Assembly: GCF_036099295.1 (NCBI RefSeq)
Contig: NZ_CP107976.1
Span: forward strand, 7,750,001 to 7,814,000
Source of the DNA: Streptomyces sp. NBC_00358
GTDB taxonomy: Bacteria > Actinomycetota > Actinomycetes > Streptomycetales > Streptomycetaceae
Direction of reading: 5' to 3'
Length of the DNA stretch: 64,000 bases
In this document: positions 41,444 to 49,809 of the stretch, piece by piece
Layout of the letters: every line of letters starts with the position of its first letter
How positions within the stretch are numbered: the stretch's first letter is position 1
Program-made: the position numbers and the translations under genes
The notes under the pieces: generated by a model
Databases searched by the model: none
What the model was told of the DNA's origin: nothing
Seen by the model: only the letters and a program-made list of their open reading frames with translations

Positions 41444-42613
41444 ATGCCCAAGACGGCTTACGTGCGCACCAAACCGCACCTGAACATCGGCACCATGGGT
41501 CACGTCGACCACGGCAAGACCACCCTGACCGCCGCCATCACCAAGGTCCTCGCCGAGCGCGGCTCCGGCACCTTCGTCCCGTTCGACCGGATCGACCGCG
41601 CGCCGGAGGAAGCCGCCCGCGGCATCACCATCAACATCGCGCACGTCGAGTACGAGACCGACACCCGGCACTACGCGCACGTGGACATGCCGGGCCACGC
41701 CGACTACGTCAAGAACATGGTCACCGGCGCGGCCCAGCTCGACGGGGCGATCCTCGTCGTGTCCGCGCTGGACGGGATCATGCCGCAGACCGCCGAACAC
41801 GTGCTGCTCGCCCGGCAGGTCGGCGTCGACCACATCGTCGTCGCCCTGAACAAGGCCGACATGGCGGACGAGGAGCTCGCCGACCTCGTGGAGCTGGAGG
41901 TCCGCGAGCTGCTCTCCGCGCAGGGCTACGGGGGCGACGCGGTACCCGTCGTGCGGGTGTCCGGCCTCAAGGCCCTTGAGGGGGACCCCCGTTGGACCGC
42001 GGCGATCGACGCGCTGCTCGACGCGGTGGACACCTACGTGCCGATGCCCGAGCGCTATCTCGACGCGCCGTTCCTGATGCCGGTCGAGAACGTGCTCACC
42101 ATCACCGGACGCGGAACGGTCGTCACCGGTGCCGTGGAGCGCGGCACGATCCGCGTCGGCGACCGCGTCGAGGTGCTCGGCGCCGGTGTCGACACGGTGG
42201 TCACCGGCCTGGAGACGTTCGGCAAGCCCATGGCGGAGGCGCAGGCCGGCGACAACGTGGCGCTGCTGCTGCGCGGTGTGCCCCGCGACGCGGTCCGCCG
42301 CGGACACATCGCCGCCGCGCCCGGCAGCGTCGTACCCAGCAGCCGTTTCACGGCGCGGGTGTACGTCCTGTCGACGCGCGAGGGCGGCCGTACGACCGCG
42401 GTCTCCACCGGGTACCGGCCGCAGTTCTACATCCGCACCGCGGACGTGGTCGGCGACGTCGACCTCGGCGAGCGTGCCGTCGCCCGGCCCGGCGACACCG
42501 TCGTGATGACGGTCGAGCTCGGCCGCGAGGTGCCGCTGGAGCCGGGCCTCGGCTTCGCGATCCGGGAGGGCGGCCGGACGGTCGGCGCCGGGACGGTGAC
42601 ATCGGTCGGCTGA
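41444..42613 (+). CDS. tuf3: Divergent elongation factor Tu (Tuf3 type)
   Basis: A 389-residue EF-Tu that delivers aminoacyl-tRNA to the ribosome with GTP. All G-motifs are intact: GHVDHGKTT (19-27), RGITIN (59-64), DMPGH (81-85; normally DCPGH) and NKAD (136-139). It is shorter and more diverged than the ~397-residue major EF-Tu, and it is not next to fus or rps genes, so it is the second, Tuf3-type copy. Published work on S. ramocissimus and S. coelicolor describes a dispensable Tuf3 under positive stringent control, and links it to elfamycin resistance. In the last domain the segment GLGFAIREGG replaces GLRFAIREGG, a region where kirromycin-resistance changes occur. Its stop lies in a 28-bp repeat. 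Confidence 0.95.
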   Translation: MPKTAYVRTKPHLNIGTMGHVDHGKTTLTAAITKVLAERGSGTFVPFDRIDRAPEEAARGITINIAHVEYETDTRHYAHVDMPGHADYVKNMVTGAAQLDGAILVVSALDGIMPQTAEHVLLARQVGVDHIVVALNKADMADEELADLVELEVRELLSAQGYGGDAVPVVRVSGLKALEGDPRWTAAIDALLDAVDTYVPMPERYLDAPFLMPVENVLTITGRGTVVTGAVERGTIRVGDRVEVLGAGVDTVVTGLETFGKPMAEAQAGDNVALLLRGVPRDAVRRGHIAAAPGSVVPSSRFTARVYVLSTREGGRTTAVSTGYRPQFYIRTADVVGDVDLGERAVARPGDTVVMTVELGREVPLEPGLGFAIREGGRTVGAGTVTSVG

Positions 42614-42831
42614 CGCCCGGACCGGTAGGTCGGCCGGTTGACGTCCGGCGCGGGGGTCCGGTCGGTCGACGCCCGGTCCGGGAGTCTGGTCGGCCGCCGT
42701 CCGGTCCGGGAGGTCGGTTGATTGACGTCCGGTCCGGGAGTCTGGTCGGTTGACCTCCGGTCCCGTAGGTCGGTCGGCTGACGTCCGGCGCGGGAGGCCG
42801 GTCGGTTGTCGCCCGGTCGGTGCATCGGTCG
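42608..42831. repeat. Eight degenerate 28-bp repeats starting at the tuf3 stop
   Basis: Units start at 42608, 42636, 42664, 42692, 42720, 42748, 42776 and 42804, with consensus beginning GGTTGACGTCCGGTCCGGGA. The first contains the tuf3 TGA. No spacers and no gene. It ends about 90 bp before the spermidine-synthase-like start. Confidence 0.9.
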
Positions 42832-42922
42832 GGCCGACGGCCTGCCGGTACGGGGACGCGGGTGCCCGCCATGACAGGGCGGGCACCCGTTCGTGCCGTC
42901 GCCGGTGCCGCACAATGGACCC

Positions 42923-43768
42923 GTGGACGAGCCGATACCCGTGACGCGGGCCGTGGATCACGGGACCGCCAAGCTGATGCCCGACGTGGACCGCGAGCGG
43001 GCGTGGCTGCTGACCGTGGACGGCGCGCCCCAGTCGTACGTCGATCTCGACGAGCCGACCCACCTGGAGTTCGAGTACACGCGGCGCCTCGGGCATGTGC
43101 TGGACACGGTCACGGAACCGGGACGCGCCCTGGACGTGCTGCACCTCGGCGGCGGGGCGCTCACCCTGCCCCGCTACGTCGCGGCCACCCGACCCGGCTC
43201 ACGGCAGGACGTGGTGGAGGCGGACAAGGGACTGCTGGAGATGATCGTCGAGTGTCTGCCGGTGCCCGACGGCACGGGCATCGAACTGCACCGCGCTGAC
43301 GCCCGCAACTGGATCGAGGCCGCCGCGCCCGGCACCGCGGACATCCTGATCGCGGACGTCTTCGGCGGCTCGCGGGTACCGGCGCACCTGACATCCACCG
43401 CCTACGCGGGCGCCGCCGAGCGTGTGCTGCGCCCCGACGGTGTCTACCTCGCCAACCTCGCGGACGCGGCGCCGTTCGCCTTCCTCCGGTCCCAACTCGC
43501 CACGTTCTCCACGGTGTTCGAGGAGATCGCCCTCATCGCCGAACCCGGCGTGCTGCGCGGCCGGCGTTTCGGCAACGCCGTCCTGGTTGCCTCGCACCGC
43601 CCGCTCGACACGGCCGCGCTGGCCCGTCGTACCGCTGCCGACGCCTTTCCGGCCCGGGTCGAACACGGCCCCGGACTGCGGCACTTCATCGGCGGGGCGG
43701 CTCCGGTGCGCGACGAGGACGCGGTGCCGTCACCCGAGCCGCCCGGCGGAGCCTTCGGCATCGGCTGA
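42923..43768 (+). CDS. Spermidine synthase-like SAM-binding protein
   Basis: A 281-residue class I methyltransferase fold protein. DVLHLGGGALTLPRYVAATRPGS is motif I of spermidine synthases, QDVVEADKGLLEMIVECL motif II, and DADARNW-like HRADARNWIEAAAPGTADIL the Asp motif. The Asp/Tyr residues that mark true polyamine synthases are not all evident, so it may be a related aminopropyl- or methyltransferase. GTG 42923 lies six bases after CACAAT (42911-42916), so it is probably leaderless. It overlaps the convergent MFS gene by 39 bp at the 3' end. Confidence 0.8.
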   Translation: MDEPIPVTRAVDHGTAKLMPDVDRERAWLLTVDGAPQSYVDLDEPTHLEFEYTRRLGHVLDTVTEPGRALDVLHLGGGALTLPRYVAATRPGSRQDVVEADKGLLEMIVECLPVPDGTGIELHRADARNWIEAAAPGTADILIADVFGGSRVPAHLTSTAYAGAAERVLRPDGVYLANLADAAPFAFLRSQLATFSTVFEEIALIAEPGVLRGRRFGNAVLVASHRPLDTAALARRTAADAFPARVEHGPGLRHFIGGAAPVRDEDAVPSPEPPGGAFGIG

Positions 43769-45073
43769 CGCGAGCCCCGTGCCCGGCACCGGAGCGGGAG
43801 CGCCATGTGCCGGAGCGGGAGCGCCCTGTGCCACCGGCCGGGTCCGCCGCGTCAGATTCCGGACGTCCGGCACGCACAGCACCGCCGCCGTGACCACCGC
43901 GACCAGCGTCGCGCAGCCCCACAGCGCGGATGTCCGGCCGAAGGCCTGCTCCGCGGGACCCGCCAGCGCCGTGGCCAGCGGGACCATCGCGATCGACCCG
44001 AACCAGTCGTACGCCGAGACCCGCGAGAGCTTGTCCTCGGGGATCTCCTGGTGGAGCGCCGTCATCCAGGAGACACCGAACACCTCGATCGCCAGACCGC
44101 TGACGAACATCACGGCGTACAGCGGTCCCACCGGCACGGGCACCGCGAGGGCGGCGGCGGGCGCCGCGAGCGGGAAGACGCACAGCGTGCCCGCGAACAG
44201 CAGGCGACGGGGCTTCCAGCGGGTCATGAGCAACGCGCCGCCGACGGTTCCGGCGCCGAACGCGCCGAGCGCCAGCCCCCAGGGCCCCGCGCCGCCGAGG
44301 CTGTCCCGGGCGACGAGCGGACCGTAGACCGCGTCGGCGGCCCCGACGACCGCGACCACGACGGAGAACTGCGCCACGATCGCCCAGAGCCAGGGCCGTG
44401 CGACGAACTCGCGCCAGCCGTCGCGCAGATCCGAGAACAGCCCGCCGCCGGGCTCACGCGGCGGTATGTGGCCGACGTCGAGGAACGAACGCAGCGCACC
44501 GGCGACCGCGAACGCCACCGCGTCCACGGCGAGCACCCAGCCCGGTCCGATCACGGCCACCAGCACGCCGCCCAGGGCGGCGCCGCCGAGGCCGGCGCCC
44601 TGCATCGCCATCCGGAACATCGCGAACGCGCGGCTCGCCTGCTCCCCGCGGACGGAGGACATCAGCATGCCCTCGGCGGCCGGGTTGAAGAACGCCTGCC
44701 CGGTGCCGCCGAGCGCCGACAGCAGCATCATCTGCCACAGCCGTGCCTCACCGGAGAGGACCAGGAAGGCGAACGCCGCCTGCGACACACAGTTGAGGGC
44801 GTTGGCCGCGACCATCACCCGGTGCCGGGGCAGCCGGTCCGCGACCGCTCCGCCGATCAGCAGGAACAGCACCAGCGGCAGGGTGCGCGCCGCGGCCACC
44901 AGGCCGACGTCACCCCCGTCGCCGCCCGTGCCGAGCACCGCGAACGCCGAGGCGATCAGGGCACCCTGGCCGCCCAGGTTGGTCACGACCGCGGCGGCGG
45001 TCAGCAGGCTGTAGTTCCGGCCCGCCCAGGAAGGGCGGCGGGAGGGGCGGGACAGGTCGGCGGCTGAGGTCAC
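43730..45073 (-). CDS. MFS transporter (MFS_3, exporter type)
   Basis: A 447-residue, twelve-helix major facilitator of the EntS-like MFS_3 family. LIGGAVADRLPRHRVMVAANAL is the loop 2-3 motif and FFNPAAEGMLMSSVRGEQASRAFA the MFS_3 signature. The C-terminus is a Pro/Ala-rich tail. A drug or siderophore exporter role is usual for the family. GTG 45073 lies six bases after GATAGT (45080-45085, complement). It overlaps the spermidine-synthase-like gene tail-to-tail. Confidence 0.9.
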   Translation of the reverse strand: MTSAADLSRPSRRPSWAGRNYSLLTAAAVVTNLGGQGALIASAFAVLGTGGDGGDVGLVAAARTLPLVLFLLIGGAVADRLPRHRVMVAANALNCVSQAAFAFLVLSGEARLWQMMLLSALGGTGQAFFNPAAEGMLMSSVRGEQASRAFAMFRMAMQGAGLGGAALGGVLVAVIGPGWVLAVDAVAFAVAGALRSFLDVGHIPPREPGGGLFSDLRDGWREFVARPWLWAIVAQFSVVVAVVGAADAVYGPLVARDSLGGAGPWGLALGAFGAGTVGGALLMTRWKPRRLLFAGTLCVFPLAAPAAALAVPVPVGPLYAVMFVSGLAIEVFGVSWMTALHQEIPEDKLSRVSAYDWFGSIAMVPLATALAGPAEQAFGRTSALWGCATLVAVVTAAVLCVPDVRNLTRRTRPVAQGAPAPAHGAPAPVPGTGLASADAEGSAGRLG

Positions 45074-45221
45074 CGGGAGACTATCGCCGCCGTGGGCTCG
45101 ACTTGCCAAACCCGGCGCGCGCGCTCCGGGCGCCATGCGGAGACCCGAGCGGTGGACCGGGCCTCTGCGCGGTCGCTCACCGCACTGCCGGACCACCGCC
45201 CGCCGGAAACCGGAGACGACG

Positions 45222-45251
45222 CCGGGCCGGTGTCCGCGGACACCGGCCCGG
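45222..45251 (-). terminator. Perfect 30-bp palindrome after the secreted-protein gene
   Basis: The stretch 45222-45251 is a perfect palindrome centred on GTCCGCGGAC with 15-base arms, 15 bp beyond the stop of the minus-strand gene. Confidence 0.75.
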
Positions 45252-45265
45252 ACGCTTGAACTCGG

Positions 45266-45712
45266 TCAGCTGTTGTCCCAATTGCCCGGGTTGTTCGACA
45301 CGTCCTCACCGCAGGAGAGGATCTCGTCCTTCTCCAGGAGGCACATCTGCATCCTGGCCGAGGACATGTTGTCGTGATCCTCGAACTTCACGTACGTGTC
45401 CCAGCCGTCGGACGACAGGTAGCCCCCGGTCACCTTGTGCATGGTCCAGTAGGTGACGCCCCGGTTGTGGCTGTTCGTGATGACCCGCACCCCGACACTG
45501 TGGCCGTCCGACTTCTGGTCCTGCAGGTGCAGCTTGAGGGGGCTGATCGACCAGGGGCTGGTCCAGGTGTAGTAACCGGTGGCCTCGCCCCAGGCCGTGT
45601 CGACGTGCAGGGTGTCCTGCGAACCCGCGGCGCAGGCGGGCGAGGCGGTCAAAGGAAAAATGACGGCGACGGCTGCCGCGGCGCCGGTGAGCATGGCGCG
45701 CTTGACGAGCAT
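45266..45712 (-). CDS. Small secreted protein
   Basis: A 148-residue exported protein. The Sec signal peptide MLVKRAMLTGAAAAVAVIFP ends near ASPACAAG. The mature part is beta-rich, with YYTWTSPWSISPLKLHLQDQ and WDTYVKFEDHDNMSSARMQM, and two Cys near the end (MCLLEKDEILSCG). I do not recognise the family. ATG 45712 follows CAGGGGGACAC. The upstream region is relatively A/T-rich and contains a paralogue remnant on the same strand. Confidence 0.8.
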   Translation of the reverse strand: MLVKRAMLTGAAAAVAVIFPLTASPACAAGSQDTLHVDTAWGEATGYYTWTSPWSISPLKLHLQDQKSDGHSVGVRVITNSHNRGVTYWTMHKVTGGYLSSDGWDTYVKFEDHDNMSSARMQMCLLEKDEILSCGEDVSNNPGNWDNS

Positions 45713-45782
45713 GTGTCCCCCTGTGCAATGGAGTTGACGGTGACCACGAACGTTACCAGCAAGTAATTTGACTGGTCTTCCG

Positions 45783-45848
45783 TCACTCGGTGGGTGCGTT
45801 CTTCGAGAGGCGCACCGTGCTCAAGATCTTCGCCACCGTCGCGCCCGC
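45783..45848 (-). pseudogene. 3' remnant of a paralogue of the 45987-47042 gene
   Basis: Reading the minus strand gives ATVAKILSTVRLSKNAPTE then TGA. The intact upstream gene ends ATVKKILSTVRLHGDPTGS then stop, so 10 of the first 12 residues match. Nothing of the remainder of the gene is recognisable; it is a leftover tail. Confidence 0.7.
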
Positions 45849-45986
45849 ACGCGGCGGCGCCGGAGGCGTGCGTTCCGTTCCGTCGGGCCTCCCCCGCTCC
45901 CGCCCGGGGAGGAGGAGCCGGGGTGACCGAAGTCGCGCGGGGACGGAGGGAGCCGGGGCGGCCGGGGCCGTGCCCCGGCCGTGGGG

Positions 45987-47042
45987 TCAGGAACCCGTCG
46001 GGTCGCCGTGCAGCCGTACGGTGCTGAGGATCTTCTTCACGGTCGCGTCCGGGATCTCGTCCTTCACGCCCTTGGCGCCGTAGAGCGTCCAGGAGACGAA
46101 GTCGCCCGCCGAGTTCTTGAAGGCGAACGTGGTCGCGGCGCCGTCGGAGTCGCACTTGCCCTTCTTGGGAACGCCGCTCGAGTACGTGGTAACGACGCTG
46201 CCGCTGACGCCCGAAGCCGTCGTGTACGCCTTGGGCTTGCCGATCCTGAGCAGCTTCTTCGACGCGGTCTTCTGGTCCGTGTATCCGCCGAAGACCCACC
46301 AGGCCGAGTCGTTGCGCGCGACGTCGTCGGTGTTCTTGGCGCCGCTCTGCCCCTTGGTGCCCGCGGCCGCCAGCGACGAGTCGTCCGTGCGGCCGTCCTT
46401 GTCGTCGTCGGAGGTGCACCACTTCTCCTTGAGGATGGCGGGCGCGGACATGCCGATCAGGGCGGAACCGTCACCCTTCTTCTTGTCCTCGAAGAAGATG
46501 AAGGTGCCGGGGGTCTCGACCTTCCAGTCCGGCGGCACGTCGAAGGCGGTGCCCCACTTCGGGTTCACGACGACCTTCCAGCCGTCGATCGTCGCCTTCT
46601 CGTCGTCGCCGCCGCGCGGGTTGGCCGCGCTCGCACTCGCGCTCGCCGAGGTGGAGGCCGACGTCTTCGGGGACCCGGACGGGTCGCCCCCGGCCTTGTC
46701 GTCCTTGTCGCCACCGCCCAGGACGAGGAATCCGGTGACTCCGGCCGCGATCACGACCGCCGAGGCCGCGACGATCGCGGTGATCTTCGTCTTGTTGCCG
46801 CCACCGCCACCGCCACCGCCACCGCCGCCGCCCCCGGACGCCTGGGGCATGCCGAGAGGATCCGACGGCGCTCCCCACTGCGGCTGCCCCGGCTGCTGTC
46901 CGTACGGACCGGGCTGCGGATACCCCGACTGCTGGTATCCGGGCTGCTGGTACGGATTCGGCTGCTGGTACCCCGGCTGCTGGTACGGGTTCTGGTCCTG
47001 CGGATTCTGCTCGCCCCCGGGCGGCTGCTGTCCTGGCCACAT
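45987..47042 (-). CDS. Membrane-anchored protein with Pro/Gln-rich cytoplasmic head
   Basis: A 351-residue protein. Residues ~1-70 are low-complexity Pro/Gln/Gly/Tyr (repeated QQPGYQQ), followed by a run of about 13 glycines. One membrane helix (KITAIVAASAVVIAAGVTGF) is next, then a Ser/Ala-rich linker and an extracytoplasmic domain from about residue 150 with GWKVVVNPKWGTAFDVPPDW and two or more Cys. I do not recognise the external domain. ATG 47042 gives a clean start. Tails of two paralogues flank the gene at 45783 and 47199. Confidence 0.8.
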   Translation of the reverse strand: MWPGQQPPGGEQNPQDQNPYQQPGYQQPNPYQQPGYQQSGYPQPGPYGQQPGQPQWGAPSDPLGMPQASGGGGGGGGGGGGGNKTKITAIVAASAVVIAAGVTGFLVLGGGDKDDKAGGDPSGSPKTSASTSASASASAANPRGGDDEKATIDGWKVVVNPKWGTAFDVPPDWKVETPGTFIFFEDKKKGDGSALIGMSAPAILKEKWCTSDDDKDGRTDDSSLAAAGTKGQSGAKNTDDVARNDSAWWVFGGYTDQKTASKKLLRIGKPKAYTTASGVSGSVVTTYSSGVPKKGKCDSDGAATTFAFKNSAGDFVSWTLYGAKGVKDEIPDATVKKILSTVRLHGDPTGS

Positions 47043-47198
47043 GGCTGGTAACGATAGAGGGGCCCCTGACCCGGGTGCCACGGCGGTCCCCGAAACGACC
47101 GCGCAGGCATGCCACTTGTCCCATTGATCCCGGCTCGGAACTCCACCTGATCCCGGCCGGGGCCTCTGTCCCGTCCTGGCGTGCCGACTGATCCCGGC

Positions 47199-47240
47199 TC
47201 AGGAACCCGTCGGGTCGCCGTGCAGGCGGACGGTGCTCAA
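47199..47240 (-). pseudogene. 3' remnant of a second paralogue
   Basis: Minus strand reads LSTVRLHGDPTGS then TGA, identical in protein to the last 13 residues of the gene at 45987-47042. Upstream of it the frame is not recognisable. The DNA over 47199-47225 matches 45987-46013 except at one base, so this is recent or converted. Confidence 0.8.
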
Positions 47241-47332
47241 GCCCGTACCGGAGTGCGGCTCGGTCTGCCGTGCTGATCGACATCCGTGCTGATCGACTTC
47301 CGCGCCGGACGGGAGGGCTGGCCAATAATTGC

Positions 47333-47348
47333 TACCCATGGGTAACAT
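47333..47348 (+). promoter_or_regulatory. Palindrome overlapping the -10 box of the thioesterase gene
   Basis: TACCCATGGGTA (47333-47344) is a perfect palindrome. TAACAT (47343-47348) is a -10 hexamer six bases before ATG 47355. A repressor there would block a leaderless promoter. Confidence 0.55.
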
Positions 47349-47354
47349 CGGGGT

Positions 47355-47807
47355 ATGAGCGCAGACCAGATGACGATCGGCGAGATGCTCGCCGCGACCG
47401 TGCCGATGGCGCGGACCCTGAACCTCGAGTTCGTGGAGACCACTCCGGAGAAGGCCGTCGTGGCGCTCCCGGACCAGGGCGAGTTCCACAACCACGTCGG
47501 CGGACCGCACGCCGGTGCCATGTTCACGCTGGGGGAGTCGGCGAGCGGGGCGATCGTTCTCGCCGCCTTCGGGGACCAGCTCTCCCGTGCCGTGCCGCTC
47601 GCGGTCAGTGCCGAGATCGCGTACAAGAAGCTCGCGATGGGCCCTGTCACGGCCACCGCGACGCTCGGCCGGCCCGCTGCCGACGTCGTCGCCGAACTCG
47701 ACGCGGGCCTGCGCCCCGAGTTCCCCGTCGCCATCGCCATCCAGCGCGGTGACGGCGCCGTGACCGGTGAGATGACGGTCATCTGGACGCTCCGCCCGAA
47801 CGGCTGA
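47355..47807 (+). CDS. Hotdog-fold thioesterase (DUF4442-like)
   Basis: A 150-residue hotdog protein. LNLEFVETTPEKAVVALPDQ and HNHVGGPHAGAMFTLGESAS resemble DUF4442/PaaI-type acyl-CoA thioesterases, with the helix after HVGGPHAG carrying the probable acid. The substrate is unknown. ATG 47355 has no Shine-Dalgarno but sits six bases after TAACAT. It converges on a second, different hotdog thioesterase with a strong hairpin between. Confidence 0.85.
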   Translation: MSADQMTIGEMLAATVPMARTLNLEFVETTPEKAVVALPDQGEFHNHVGGPHAGAMFTLGESASGAIVLAAFGDQLSRAVPLAVSAEIAYKKLAMGPVTATATLGRPAADVVAELDAGLRPEFPVAIAIQRGDGAVTGEMTVIWTLRPNG

Positions 47808-47823
47808 GTCCCTCCCGCGCGCA

Positions 47824-47859
47824 GGGCCCCGATCGGGACGTACGACCCGATAGGGGCCC
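47824..47859. terminator. Bidirectional hairpin between convergent thioesterases
   Basis: The 14-base arms at 47824-47837 and 47846-47859 pair with one mismatch (GGGCCCC and ATCGGG segments). Confidence 0.8.
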
Positions 47860-47910
47860 TCGGCCGTTTCAGGGGCTCGCCCGCTTCGGTCACGGTCACG
47901 GATACGGTGC

Positions 47911-47952
47911 GGCTGACGGCTGACGGCTGACGGCTGACGGCTGACGGCCGAC
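47911..47952. repeat. Six-copy heptamer array (GGCTGAC)
   Basis: Five exact GGCTGAC units and a sixth GGCCGAC occupy 47911-47952, just before the end of the thioesterase at 47962. Same unit length as the array at 37431 and 54645. Confidence 0.9.
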
Positions 47953-47961
47953 CGGCCCCGG

Positions 47962-48366
47962 TCAGCCGTGCGGCGCCCGCAGGGTCACCGTCTGGGTGAC
48001 CCGGGTGCAGAGCCGGCGCCGGTCGTCCTCGATGTCGCACTCCACCACCGCCGTGTCGCGTCCCACCCGCAGGACGCGGGCCTTGGCGTACGCGGCTCCC
48101 TCGCGTACCGGCCGCAGGAAATGGGTGGTTGAGGTGGTGGTGGCGGGAACGGCGCCCACGGGGCCGTTCAGCGCGGCGCACACCGCCGAGGCGACGTCGG
48201 CCAGGCCCATCAACGCGCCCCCGTGCAACCCGCCGCCCGCGGTGGACAGTTCGGGTACGAAGTCGAGTTCGGCGTCCACGCCCTCGGCCGACAGGGCGGT
48301 GAAGCGCACTCCGAGGGTCCTGGCGTACGGAGCCATCGCGTAGATGTCTTCGGCGGTGACCGTCAT
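47962..48366 (-). CDS. PaaI-family hotdog thioesterase
   Basis: A 134-residue protein with the PaaI/YbgC hotdog motif LHGGALMGLADVASAVCAAL. Its likely catalytic Asp is in GLADVAS, and STTHFLRPVREG and YAKARVLRVGRD follow. It hydrolyses aryl- or acyl-CoA thioesters in related proteins. ATG 48366 follows AAGGAGCCCG. It is divergent from the epimerase-type gene; a long dyad lies in the gap. Confidence 0.88.
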   Translation of the reverse strand: MTVTAEDIYAMAPYARTLGVRFTALSAEGVDAELDFVPELSTAGGGLHGGALMGLADVASAVCAALNGPVGAVPATTTSTTHFLRPVREGAAYAKARVLRVGRDTAVVECDIEDDRRRLCTRVTQTVTLRAPHG

Positions 48367-48417
48367 ATCGGGCTCCTTGTGGGAGGGCTGGGACGGAAGT
48401 CGGTGATCCGTTCTATC

Positions 48418-48457
48418 AACTCCCTTGCCCGCAGGGGGAGTTACGGGCAAGAGAGTT
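48418..48457. promoter_or_regulatory. Long dyad in the thioesterase/epimerase promoter gap
   Basis: AACTCCCTTGCCCG (48418-48431) pairs with CGGGCAAGAGAGTT (48444-48457), one mismatch over 14 bases, with a 12-base centre. It lies in the 259-bp divergent gap and may be an operator or attenuator. Confidence 0.55.
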
Positions 48458-48625
48458 CCAGGAGGCCGACGGTTCGGCCCTGCGGAACCTCATGAGGTCC
48501 TGGCTGGGGAGCGAGCACCTGTTCCCTTCGGGCCGTCCGTGCCCGACCCTGGCCTACGGGCGGGGCGCGCGCGTCGCCCGTAGGCCACGGCGACGCGCCG
48601 GGGAGCGGGAACGAGGAGTGCGAGC

Positions 48626-49675
48626 GTGGGCGTACGCGGGCGGACGGCTGTTCTGGTGACCGGTGGCAGTGGCTTCGTCGGGAGCCATCTGGTGAGGCGG
48701 CTGCTGGAGAGGGGCTACCGGGTCCACACCACCGTACGAGGGACCTCGAACGCGGCGAAGACGCGGCCGCTCGTCGAGATGCGGGACGCCTTCCCCGGCA
48801 GGCTGACGCTGTTCGAGGCGGACCTGCTGGCCGAGGGGTCCTTCGACGCGGCGATGAGCGGCTGCGATGTGGTCTTCCATGTGGCGTCGCCGTTCCTGAT
48901 GCCGGAGAGGATCAAGGACGGCCGCAAGGACATGGTCGACCCGGCCCTGCTCGGCACGCGCAACGTGCTGGCGGCGGTGGAACGGACACCGACGGTCGAG
49001 AAGGTCGTCCTCACCTCCACCGTCGGCGCGATCTTCGGCGACTACGTCGACGTGCGGAGCATGGACGGCGGTGTCCTGTCGGAGAAGTACTTCAACGCCA
49101 CCAGCACCGTCGAGAACAACCCGTACCACTACGCGAAGACGCTCGCGGAGCGCGCGGCCTGGACGGCTGAGGCGGCCCAGGACCGATGGCGTCTGGTGTC
49201 CGTCAACCCCGGCCTGGTCCTCGGCCCGTCCCTCACCCCCGCGTCGGAATCCGGCAGCCTGTTCCTGCTGGACGAACTCTTCAAGGGCTACTTCTTCTAC
49301 GGCGCCCCCGATTTCAGCTTCACCACGGCGGATGTCCGCGAGGTCGCGGACGCGCACATCGCGGCGGCGGAGCACAGCGGCGCCAAGGGCCGCTACATCG
49401 TCGCGGCCGAGACGATGACGTCGTTCCACGACATGGCGCGCGTCATCCGCGACCGGTATCCCCGCGCCCTCCGGCTGCCCCGCAATGCGCTCCCGCACTG
49501 GCCGGTCCGCGTCCTCGGCCCGGCCTTCGGACTCACCCAGGACTACATCCGCAAGCACCTCGGCATCCGCTTCGCCGTGGACAACAGCAGGAGCGTGCGG
49601 GAACTGGGGATCACCTACCGCCCGGTCGAGGAGACCCTGCTCGACCACTACGAGAGCTGGAGGCGGCGGGCGTGA
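48626..49675 (+). CDS. NAD(P)-dependent epimerase/dihydroflavonol-reductase-like protein
   Basis: A 349-residue extended SDR. VTGGSGFVGSHLVRRLLERG is the Rossmann motif, VVLTSTVGAIFGDYVD leads to the active site, and YHYAKTLAERAAW holds the catalytic YxxxK. SVNPGLVLGPSLTP is typical of dihydroflavonol-4-reductase and aldehyde reductase relatives. The natural substrate is unknown. GTG 48626 is chosen at the start of homology, after GGGAACGAGGAG. Confidence 0.9.
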   Translation: MGVRGRTAVLVTGGSGFVGSHLVRRLLERGYRVHTTVRGTSNAAKTRPLVEMRDAFPGRLTLFEADLLAEGSFDAAMSGCDVVFHVASPFLMPERIKDGRKDMVDPALLGTRNVLAAVERTPTVEKVVLTSTVGAIFGDYVDVRSMDGGVLSEKYFNATSTVENNPYHYAKTLAERAAWTAEAAQDRWRLVSVNPGLVLGPSLTPASESGSLFLLDELFKGYFFYGAPDFSFTTADVREVADAHIAAAEHSGAKGRYIVAAETMTSFHDMARVIRDRYPRALRLPRNALPHWPVRVLGPAFGLTQDYIRKHLGIRFAVDNSRSVRELGITYRPVEETLLDHYESWRRRA

Positions 49676-49809
49676 CGAGCCCCACGTCCCGGCCCCTGTT
49701 CAAGCCGACCAGGTAGGCTTCCCGGCGGGCGCCCCGGGAGAACCCACCCCGGATGATCACGCGAAACGCGATCGCCCGGTCACGCACACCGAAACGGGAG
49801 GAACCGGCG

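Noticed and set aside
42608..42831. CRISPR array
   Set aside because: The 28-bp repeats are contiguous with no spacers, degenerate, and there are no cas genes.
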